A stretch of DNA of 64,000 nt from Purpureocillium takamizusanense (lineage: Eukaryota; Ascomycota; Sordariomycetes; Hypocreales; Ophiocordycipitaceae): the NCBI RefSeq assembly GCF_022605165.1, contig NC_063069.1:5394001-5458000 (forward strand). Reading direction: 5' to 3'. Shown piece after piece: positions 43,691 to 52,551 of the stretch (its first letter is position 1; every line of letters starts with the position of its first letter). A program made the position numbers and the translations under genes. The notes under the pieces were generated by a model. That model was not told the origin of the DNA and did not search any database. It saw only the letters and a program-made list of their open reading frames with translations.

Positions 43691-45033
43691 CTATTGGCCG
43701 CCCAATCCTGAGCTTCTGGCTGCCACCATCACACCACCCTTGTGACCATGATGGCGATCTGCTTCGATATCCTGAAAGTGATATGCACTGGGTCTTCGTT
43801 GTGACGTTCCGCCCAGGCTGGGAAACAGCCTCACCAGCAGGAGACGTGCGGTCGGGAGACATGTGCACACGATGCCCAGGCAGATCTCCACCGTCGACCA
43901 CCGAGACGTATCGTAAAAGTTCCACGTCACGTTCGTTGTGGACGCAAAGTACACGAGAGCCTGTAGTCGCAGGATGCTCACGACCGTGACGCTACAGTAC
44001 GGTCAGTTGCACTCCTAGCTCCGAGTCTTGCGCGCGCGAGAATGCGCGTGTGGGTTTCATACAAAGTCCCCAGGCAGAACATGATGGCGACGCCGGCCTT
44101 CTTTTTCCAATGGAGCTGCAGGCCTCGCAGCTGCGAGAGAGGAATGGCGAGGATCCAAAGGTCAAACGCGATGTTCGTGATGGCATTGGACCATGCGATC
44201 GCATTAGGCTCGACGCAATGACCATCGTGCAAACCATCCCAATGAGTCCAGAAGAAACTGATAGGTCGACATTGGAAGATGCCGCAGATCACAAATGCGA
44301 CCCCCCAAGCGGCAGTGATGCCAAACGTTATCCACAGGACGCGCCGGACTTTGGCCGACGGGAATATGCGGATGTAGAAGCATATGATGGAGAGTTTCGT
44401 CAGGGCCGTCTCCAGGAAATACAAGACGCACACAGCCCAGAAGAACTTGAGCGTGTCCGTGATGTCGTCGTGCGACAGCGTCCATATGTCGCGGCCCAGA
44501 CCGTTGGACGTCGTCCCCAAAACGTTGACGAAGATGCTGGGCGTCGTGGCGACGACCGAGGCGACGATGAACCAGTCGTCGAGGCCGAAGGGCATCTCCG
44601 CAAAGATTTTATACACGAGTCGGATGACGACGAAGACGAGCACGAGGACTGCCAGGGCGGTGGTTATGGTGGCGAGCTCACCGGTGCGGTCGCGCAGGGG
44701 CGCGCCGCAGGTTGTCGCTGTGATGTTTCTCGTTGCTTGTATGCCTTACTGTTATGCAGTCTGTTTTTTTTTTGAACGCCTATATGGGTGGTGAAAGTGC
44801 GTACCTAAAGCTTCGATCACTGTGCATGCCTTGGTCACACATATGGTGACGTTGGCCTGGAAGGCTTCGTTGGTGCATGTGCATGTTTCGTTCGCTGGAG
44901 CGCAGATGCCGCCCGCCAGAGCTGTGACAACACATGCCGCCTTGCAGTCTCCCAGTTAGCCACTTCGTACGGGGCACTCGTCGTCAAACACCACGATGCC
45001 CCAGGAACATACCGCACAATCTGGAAATGCCAT
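43691..45033 (-). CDS. CFEM-domain, PTH11-type seven-transmembrane receptor
   Basis: Four exons, 45013-45033, 44805-44940, 44063-44735 and 43691-43991, give 376 residues in frame. The N-terminal extracellular part is a CFEM domain: PDCAAACVVTALAGGICA, ETCTCTNEAFQ, VTICVTKACTVIEAL and, after the splice, NITATTCGAPL, adding up to eight cysteines. It is followed by seven hydrophobic helices in the fungal rhodopsin-like (PF20684) order, including ALAVLVLVFVVIRLVYK, MPFGLDDWFIVAS, FWAVCVLYFLETALTKLSI and NAITNIAFDLWILAIPLSQL. PTH11-type receptors act at the plasma membrane in surface or nutrient sensing, and the CFEM group is linked to host or surface recognition. The odd feature is the missing signal peptide: the nearest ATG gives only MAFPDCA before the domain. 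A further 5' exon with a signal sequence probably exists but was not found. Confidence 0.85.
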
Positions 45034-45214
45034 CCTCGGGACGTCGTGTCTTGTCCAAAGAGAAGACCAGGGTTTGGGCCTGCATATTCTGCTGTGCGGC
45101 GAGGCTTCAAGACTTCAATCTACAGCAACTTAACTCTCGTATTTAGAAAAGGGCCCTTTGGGCCACGGGCGAGGGAGCTGTCTGCAGTCTCATATATGTC
45201 CTTGACGGAGGGTG

Positions 45215-45243
45215 TCACCCCTGTTGACGTTGGACAGGGGTGA
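45215..45243. repeat. Perfect 10-bp inverted repeat with 9-nt loop
   Basis: Arms TCACCCCTGT and ACAGGGGTGA flank a 9-nt spacer containing TGACGT. It lies about 180 bp upstream of the mapped start of the CFEM receptor, so it could be a paired binding site, a hairpin or a repeat terminus. Confidence 0.7.
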
Positions 45244-45941
45244 TATCGCCTGTCGCTTGCCAAGCCCAATGGGCACGAGTTGACACCACGAAGTCGCGGG
45301 GTGCACACCACTTGCAGGTTAAAGGCGCTCTCCGAGATGCTCCGTCAGATGTCACATCGAATCAAGCCAGGGGAATGCAATTCGGCCGTGTTGGTTGCTG
45401 CCCTGCGTCTAGACACGTTCCTGCATCCAATATCGACCACCCGGGGGCAAAGACGAAGCCATGTCAACAAGCCACGTTGTTGCGTAGCGTCATTGGTTGG
45501 GGGAGGAGTGCTTGGTCTCAGCCATGTGCTGCCAGGGGGACTTCTTTTCGAGAGTGCAATGGGACCAGGACCGAGCCTCCCTGAGCCCTTCGTAGTTCTT
45601 GCAACAGGACACTGCATAGATCGCTGCAGGAAATCTGTCGAATCCGCAACCGCCTCTTGATATTCTTGACAAAAGTTGCCTTTCATAATGCGTGTCAGAA
45701 GAATGGTGAAGACCAGATCGAGCAAGTAAGTTGCTATTTTGTGTGATCAGACGCGCCAGCCGCGAATAGCGAATATCGTGGAGTAATCGTCCCACACCGG
45801 CCCCCTGATGGCTTTATCCAGCCGAAGGGTTCGACGAGAGTCCCGTACTTGACGGGACTGGCTCAGCTTAGCTTCCTCGGTTCTTCGCATGGACAGCGAC
45901 CCAGTGGCACCAGCTCATACACCTGCTGAAACCCAACCCAT

Positions 45942-45959
45942 CCCCCCCCCCCCCCCCCC
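45942..45959 (+). repeat. Poly-C run of 18
   Basis: Uninterrupted C homopolymer in the gene-poor region. Length may be affected by sequencing error. Confidence 0.9.
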
Positions 45960-47622
45960 TATGTCTCCCAGATTGTGCCGCGATGGTGCTCGAGGGCGCA
46001 TCCCCCATGTTGTGCGGGCACACGCACGGTTTTTAGCCTGAGTTCCTATCGACTTGACTATCGACAGCCACATGGTGCCCCTGTCATCTATCCAGGCAAC
46101 CAGGCAGGCAAACCAGGATGCCAGGCACGCCGCTCGTATCCTGGCCCTGATCCATGTCGGGCAGCGGGCCCCCCGCGGCGCGCGAGTCACGCGGGGAAAC
46201 GGGAGCCCGGCGGTACCAGCAGATGTGCCAGGAGCCGTGCCCCATACGCTTGATGAAGTGTGAGTCGTTTTCTCCATGGGCTTTCATCTCGCGATCCATC
46301 GACATGGTTTCCTCTGGCTCGCACGAGCTTATCGACCGAAAAGTTCCAGCAGTTGCTTCAAGTGGCAGGGCAACTCTTGGATCTGAACGGGCTGGGGGAC
46401 CTGCCTACGATCAAGCATATCATTTAGGATGTAGAAAATCCACCAAGCGAATTTTGCATGTGGCGAGACTATGGAAGGCCAGGCCTCTAAAGTCGCAACA
46501 TTTCCCTCAAGCAACCACCTCTTACCTTGCGAGGGAGGCGCGTATGTAGCTATGATAGACTCTAGTGCAGCCTTCGGATAAGGGCTTATTAGTTAACTCA
46601 ACTTAGGAGTCAGAAGCGCCAAAGTCCTGCGATTTGGGACCGTGTGGCCATACGGTGCATATAGACGCCTAAACCCTGATGCCGCCCCCGGGGCTACTCT
46701 ACTGCCTCACATGCTTATGCCAATAGATGCATTATCGTGAAGCATTGTGTGCTGGACGAGGCTGGGGAAGATTGGAGACCACTTCCTTGACTTGAACACG
46801 CGGTTACAGCCCATGCCAAGACGTTCCTTATCTTCAAAGGAAGCACCCAGACCCTAGGACGGAGCCCATTCCAAGACGACAGACATGGTCGTAGGATAGA
46901 TTTTGCAATGTAGTCGGCTCAGAAGCCAGAACGGGGTATCTTGCAGGAAGCAAAACTAGAGCGGCGCGGAAGGCTATCAATGTGGCATTACGAGCATGCC
47001 TGTAGCGATCGCTAGCGAACTAGCTGACTGCTTTGGCCATGAAGACCGGGCGATGGATATCAGTCTGGCCGGTGCAGGGACGGCCTACACCGACTCACAC
47101 GACGTTTCCCCGCAGCAACGGTGTCAGACGGGGTGATGAGAAGTATAAATCATACCGGATCGGACGTAGTGAGCCACAAGATGGAAGAATGCACACTCTA
47201 TCCCGTTTCCGTGATTATTTTCAAGGCAAAACTGGACGGTAGTGATGCCCGTGTGTGTAAAAGGAAGGCTAGCGCCAGTAGCTAAACACTGGAGTTTGTT
47301 TCCGGACGCTGCTGAGGGATGCCCAAAGAACCAAAGCTCGTCGCGATGTCCAGTTGACGCCATTGAAGCGAGGATCACACCCGAGATAGGCCTCTGCCAA
47401 TTAACGACTGGGATATGAAGAGGCTGGCGTAAGAAGGCGTCTACATTGCTCTTTTTAGACCGCGAGCATCAGGTTGAAGGAAGACGACTCTTGATGTAAC
47501 ATTGAACGTTATCTGCAAATATTGTCTGGCTAGCTTGATTATGTGGGTAGCGTAAAGAGGAAAGTCATGTGGGAGAATCATTCAAAGTTTAGAACGCGTG
47601 GAGGTGTAGGCTCCCCAACAGC

Positions 47623-47632
47623 ATAAATATAA
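47623..47632 (+). promoter_or_regulatory. TATA-like element of hydrophobin gene
   Basis: ATAAATATAA, 91 bp before the hydrophobin start codon; position and sequence are compatible with a fungal TATA box. Inference only. Confidence 0.45.
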
Positions 47633-47722
47633 CACGGTCACCCGTCTAAAGCTGCTGATAAATTTTCCATGTCCTGTAATCAATCGAATTGAAGCTCAAG
47701 TTGCTATAAACGACCTCCAAAT

Positions 47723-48170
47723 ATGAAGCTCACTCTCATTAGTTTCCTACTCCTCGCGGTTGACATTGCCGCCGCAGGCACGGTTCAACCGCGAGACTAC
47801 CAGCCATGCAATGATGGCACCCACCCTTTCCTGCGGTGCTGCATTCCAGGCCCTATGAGCGAGACTAATACGTACTGCCATGAGCGTGAGTAATAGCCTA
47901 TAAAATACCGGAAGACTAGTCCATTAGATAGGGAAATATTGACGAATTCATGATAGTACCCGAGGTCCCCAAAGACGCTAGATATTTTACAGACGTCTGT
48001 GACATAGGGGACTCGGAGCCCCGTTGCTGCGCCCCCCAAGAGGTATGTCTCGTTGAGTATCATCCATCTCATGTGAATTCGTATCGTGATTGGAAGCGGC
48101 GTGCTAATAGCCAAAACGCGTTCAGCCTGGCCAAGATTTCGATTGTGTCAAGCCTCCTGGCTTCCGGTAG
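47723..48170 (+). CDS. Class II hydrophobin
   Basis: Three exons, 47723-47885, 47957-48042 and 48126-48170, join in frame to 97 residues. The signal peptide is MKLTLISFLLLAVDIAAA. Eight cysteines have the spacing C-x9-CC-x11-C-x16-C-x8-CC-x10-C, which is the class II hydrophobin spacing; both splice joins fall between cysteines and are required to obtain it. Blocks are PCNDGTHPFLRCCIPG, TYCHE, DVCDIGDSEPRCCAPQE and FDCVKPPGF. Hydrophobins are secreted and self-assemble at air-water interfaces, coating aerial hyphae and spores. This copy is less hydrophobic than typical class II proteins between Cys3 and Cys4 (VPKDARYFTDV) and after Cys4 (DIGDSEPR), so it may be a diverged or hydrophobin-like member. 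The introns (71 and 83 nt) hide it from simple ORF searches. It sits alone in a gene-poor region. Confidence 0.85.
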
Positions 48171-48699
48171 ACAGCAACGCACCCATTTCCTGACACTTCG
48201 CGTCTCTTCATACGAAGATAGTATATGAATGAAGGTGATTGGACGGATCGTTATAGGAATTTTCGCGGGCAGAACTAGGAATCTGGGGTTTTGAAGGGGA
48301 CTTCAATGTTGCCGCCCCACCGTCTTTAAGATTATCTCGAGTATGCGGAGCTTTAACGACCAGGATTGTTTCTAAGGGATAAACCTGGTCGTGTCTATGC
48401 CAGCAGATTGAAAATAAGCAATTGGCATTACGAGACAAGTTGGCCGTATGACCTATTGGGGGCAAAGGACATGGAGTGTGCACCATTGCACCAGCTTCTT
48501 ATAGGTTAGGTAATATAATCTAAGGAAGTCAAAGTAAGTTATTTTAACATAGCACGGTGGCTGCGAGGGTCTATCAAGCCCGCTATTGCTACTGAAATAT
48601 ATAAAGTGCTCTTTTATTTGGTTAGAGCGCCTTCTTACGCCGTCGCGCACAAATCGGTGCCCCCTCCCCCTGACGGTCTCTATCCTGATACAGCCGGCC
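48171..48699. other. AT-rich intergenic stretch
   Basis: No coding signal. The segment near 48490-48600 is AT-rich. A tRNA A-box-like string at about 48620 was examined and rejected. Confidence 0.5.
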
Positions 48700-49095
48700 T
48701 CAATTGCCTTGAGTAATGCACGTGGCGCGGATGGCCTGTGGGATGAAGTTCACATCAACACACCCACTATCACCATCCAGTAGCTTGTCAACCACGAACT
48801 CGTCGCACGTCTTGCTGGAAACCTTGACCTGCATCGACTGGCCGTGGGGGCAGGCAGACGTCTGGGCCACCTCAATGCTGCCAGAGGTGAGCCACTCAAC
48901 CTGGACACAGCTGCCATTGTACACAGTGGCTGTCAAGAAAGGGTTGTTGGGACAGCCGCCGCTCAACCATTGCCTGTACGAGACGCTTTGACCGAGGGCA
49001 CCGCCAAGCGCTGCAAGAATGAGGTATGTCGTTGGACCCTTTCTCTTTTTTAGAGACCCAACGTGCTTCTTCCCGATGGTATGGCCACTCACCAT
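48700..49095 (-). CDS. Small cysteine-rich protein, probably secreted
   Basis: Open frame of 131 residues from the ATG at 49095. An upstream in-frame ATG at 49179 would add 28 residues. A hydrophobic stretch TTYLILAALGGALGQ looks like a signal-peptide core, but with this start it is preceded by a basic leader of about 22 residues, so the true start or a first intron is probably different (ATGGTGAGT at the start could itself be a splice donor context). The mature part carries six cysteines (GGC, GSC, SAC, KTC, SGC, ATC), suited to three disulfides, with SVSYRQWLSGGCPNNPF at its N-terminus and FIPQAIRATC near its end. No known family is recognised. Its setting among other small secreted proteins supports a secreted, effector-like or surface role as inference. 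Confidence 0.5.
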   Translation of the reverse strand: MVSGHTIGKKHVGSLKKRKGPTTYLILAALGGALGQSVSYRQWLSGGCPNNPFLTATVYNGSCVQVEWLTSGSIEVAQTSACPHGQSMQVKVSSKTCDEFVVDKLLDGDSGCVDVNFIPQAIRATCITQGN

Positions 49096-51168
49096 TGTAT
49101 TAGAGTCTATAGTGGACGCTGGAAAGACACGAAGCGGGCCGAGTCGAGGAACAGCGATAATATGCGAAGTAGATGACAATGATTTACAGGGTAAGTTTGA
49201 GGAGATCCGCCCTCACTCAAGATGTTTTGACGATTTCTTCATGGGCTTTATATCCTTCGGCAAAGGCCTATATCTATCTTGGGATTGAGGGTCGCCCGCA
49301 TGACAAACACGTTACAAATTGGCGGTGCATGCCCGCGCTGTGTGATTCCACATCATTTACAGCATGTACAGCGCCAAGCATAGCAGTAAACGTGGTACGG
49401 AGTTCGCCGCTTGGCTCAACGCTGCTGCTCTCTTTCCTCTTTTGAAGGTAGTGGGAGGGGTAATCTGTCGGCAACACCCGAAGCACCTCCCGAGAAACGC
49501 CATGCGCCTCAACGGTCAGCCTCCCAGGAACCTTTCATCGAAATCTCGGCGGGGGATGTACAAAAGTCTCTGGGCACGCATAGCCGGAGACGATCTGTGC
49601 CGCACTGAACGGATTGCGTCTACATACCAGATCGCCCTGTCTGCCGACTATAGCCACCTCGACAGCTGTTTCACTTCTAGAGCCGTAGTGGGCAACTAGG
49701 GCGCGCCAAGTAGAATACGTAGTGTGTGAACGAAGCCCCCGGTCCATAGTGGGTGGGCGAGCAGGTGGGGTTGCTGAATAGTCGGGCGATGCGTCAATAA
49801 AGCGGATGTAACCAGACGGGTCAGCTGAACCTTCACCAACGTCTAAGGCCTGAAGCTCTGGGTGCTTGCGACGCAATGGAGCTATGTCATGGGCCGCGAA
49901 GGGCTCATTGACCGGTTTTAGCGAACCTACTGCAAGAAGAACACCTTACTACAACATCAAGCTGACGAACGCGGAACATGACCTTCTCAGTGGCTGCAGA
50001 GCCGTCCCACGTCCCTCGCCAGAAGGGGCAGTTTGGCGCCAAGCACTTCCCACAACAGATGACGGCTCAAACCGCGCCCCAGTTTTTCGAGGTTGCTGTC
50101 AAACTTAACCAAGTTGACGGGCAAGTGACGTGCGAAGCAGATGTGAACCATCCTTGCGGACCGGGGCGTTGAAAGTCCGTCCCCCCCCCCCGAGCCGCCA
50201 CGCACCTGCCGCCGATTGAAGACTGCATCGACGAGTGTTGTTGTTCTGCGTAGCGAGGATGAGCCAGGGACGTGCTGCCGTTGTGCAAGTCAACGTGGAC
50301 TTGGATGTAGGACCTTGTCTGCTGCACAAGGTTTTTGCCTTTGGCGTAATACGACCTTGGAAGCATTGACCGCTCCATGTGACGGTACCATCGGCCTGGG
50401 TCTGCCCAAAAAATGCTTGTGACACCGTCATCGGCACGGGGCCAGTGAGGACATTTGACTCCGGAGGGGGCTACGACATCAAATCGGAATGCCAAGTCGA
50501 TGGTCGCATTCAGCGCAGTAACACCAAACAACGCAGACTAGCTGGTGACGATAGCAAATGAGGGTATTTGGGAGTCGGGACCAAACGCCAAAAGAGCCCC
50601 AGAAGCTAACAGGGCCGAACATTCGATAAATGAATCGTGCCAAGAGCGCCGAGTCAGCCTTGGACTGCTTCTCGTGGTCCAGACACGACCTGGACTTGTG
50701 AATGCCTTCACAAAATCCTCCATCGAGGCCAGCGGAGCAAGAGTCCCGGTAGGCGTGGTCTTCTTTCAAGAAGGAAACCCCCCCCCACCCCGGGGGAAAA
50801 AATCCTTCCCCGACGCCAGGACTGAGGCGGGCCGAGGCAGACAGGCTGTGTCTTGCTAGTATTAGCGACGCCGGCCCCGCCGGACCGGGAAGGCTTTTGT
50901 TCGCGCCCGCTGTCCGTCAAATACGCAGGCCCCGCCGCTGGGCTTCCCCATTCAACAAGGTTTGGGGTCACGTTCCATGGCACATTGCTCCGTCTGTCGC
51001 CACGCAGATCGGATGTTTTGTACACTCTGGGGCTCACAAGGGCTGTGGTCAATCGGAGCCGCCTTTAAGAGTTGCTCTTCGAAAACATGGGGTCAAGCAG
51101 TGCATCATCTGTGATTTGCAACCTGACGACCACGAGTTGCCTTTGTCTCTACCGGGAAAGAGTCGCAT
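49096..51168. other. Gene-poor region, possible gene remnants
   Basis: No firm gene. On the minus strand at about 50067-50531 there are overlapping frames with cysteines and a hydrophobic stretch nearby, possibly a decayed or multi-exon small secreted protein, but no consistent model was found. C runs occur near 50178-50189 and 50779-50785. Confidence 0.4.
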
Positions 51169-51669
51169 TTACTTGCAGAGGCCATCGCAAGCTTGCTGCT
51201 GATCAAAATCGAGCACGATCATATATGATGGCTTTTTCCACTCCTTGTTCCAGGCCTTCCCACACCTCCCGCTGCAGCGCGTCTCATTCATACCCCACCG
51301 GATAACCTCCAAGGCCTTCTTGGCCTCTGACGCAGTCGTCTTGGTTTCTGGGTGTCCGTCGGCGAAGAGGCAAAACCCAGAGTGTGCCCGAGGATGACGC
51401 TTATAGCAGGCGATACGCTGTTTGTTCTTATACTCCGTCTTTCCCGGAACCGGTGCCAGCTTCCCCGAGAGGTATTCCAACACATCGGCGTGATAACGAG
51501 TCTTGTGTGTTATATCGCCTGGTATCGTGGACGTTTCGCATTGGTTGTGGAGCATGGCGCAGGAGCCCATCCAGGGATCAAGCGGTCTCGCGTAATACAT
51601 GACTTCGCGGCTGCTCGAAGAGGCCGCAAGCGCGAGGACCGCGACTGAAATAACGTGGACGCCTCGCAT
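51169..51669 (-). CDS. Secreted KP4-like (killer-toxin family) cysteine-rich protein
   Basis: Single exon, 166 residues. The signal peptide is MRGVHVISVAVLALAASSSS. The mature protein has eight cysteines and the layout of KP4-type killer proteins (PF09044): an early cysteine pair (SCAMLHNQC), an IAC segment after a basic region, GFCLF, a helix EAKKALEVIRWGM followed by RCSGRCGKAW, a hydrophobic strand (YMIVLDF) and a terminal CDGLC. The Ustilago KP4 prototype blocks calcium channels in competing fungi; fungal genomes hold many diverged relatives whose roles range from antagonism to plant interaction. Assignment rests on this order of features and is not proof of activity. The frame is intact, there is no intron, and the gene is isolated in the accessory region. 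Confidence 0.65.
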   Translation of the reverse strand: MRGVHVISVAVLALAASSSSREVMYYARPLDPWMGSCAMLHNQCETSTIPGDITHKTRYHADVLEYLSGKLAPVPGKTEYKNKQRIACYKRHPRAHSGFCLFADGHPETKTTASEAKKALEVIRWGMNETRCSGRCGKAWNKEWKKPSYMIVLDFDQQQACDGLCK

Positions 51670-52551
51670 CTTTAAAGCGCTGATGGAGCAATTGATTGCC
51701 TCGGGCGTCGTCTCGAATTACTGGTCGTCTGGGGCGTGTGGACGTAGCCTAGGTGAAGTGTGGTTTGCGACGCGCTTCATGTGCGACGATGGAGTCAAAG
51801 GTGCTTGTCAGTGAGCGCCTGGCCTTCATATATATGTACAACGCCCCCTGGGACACTGTAACGACGCAAAGGCGCGTTGGTAGCAGCAACGTTTCCAGCA
51901 AAATTTTAAAAACACACGATGCTATTTTCTTGACGGGGGCGGGCGTAATTCGCACAATGGTCATGGCGAGTGCCCCGTTTCAAAATCCAGGCGCGTATAA
52001 CGATCGCCTCACAAACGGAGAGCATTGGCCATTAGGCAGTCCTATGCGTGCACTTTTGGATCACAGAAGGCCTCCGTGTTTTATCTGGCGTTGTAACCTC
52101 CACGTCAAGAGTATAAGCGCGTCGACGGTCCCGACACTATGTACGAGGAGGATGGAGAGTGCCGTCAACCCCGTCGAAAGCCACGCAACATGAACCCCAT
52201 CGGCGCTGCATGTGGCGGAGCGTTCCGGTCCTCTGGCGCCGAAGCAAGACGGTCGCACCGGCAGATGCCCTGGTACGACAGCCGAAAGGCCCGGCCGTAT
52301 GGACAGGGACCAACCCAGCCCTACCCAAGCCGGAATAGCCAGAACTCAATCCTAGCACCGTCTTTGGTGGCGTTTGTCGACCCGCGCGGGTCTTGCTCGA
52401 GTCGGGAATAATAAATGAACGGGCTTGGATGCCCGCGACCGTGGTTCTCGGACATGGTGTCCTTGTCTTTCTGTTCCATTTTCTTGGTCGTACTCACTGC
52501 TGCCCTGCCCTCCATGTCCCAGTGACGGCGGAGAGAGAGCGGCAGACAAGC
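51670..52551. other. Intergenic between divergent genes
   Basis: Shared upstream region of the KP4-like gene (minus) and the histidine kinase (plus). No domain-bearing frame; the ORF at 51753-52193 looks random. An in-frame ATG at 52429 could extend the kinase N-terminally. Confidence 0.5.

Larger units (their letters stand above)
45034..47722. other. Gene-poor accessory region, no gene seen
   Basis: About 2.7 kb with lower GC than the housekeeping blocks. It contains an inverted repeat at 45215-45243, a C18 run at 45942-45959 and only short domain-free frames. It may include decayed repeats, but no terminal repeats or target duplications were recognised. Confidence 0.5.

Noticed and set aside
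44050..44775. 241-codon open frame on the plus strand
   Set aside because: Antisense to the seven-transmembrane part of the CFEM receptor.
48600..48690. tRNA-like A box (GGTTAGAGCGCC)
   Set aside because: No matching T arm, acceptor stem or anticodon arm could be folded around it.
50067..50531. 154-codon minus-strand frame as a secreted protein gene
   Set aside because: No signal peptide in frame, competing frame 50105-50437 equally open, and no splice model gives a coherent product.
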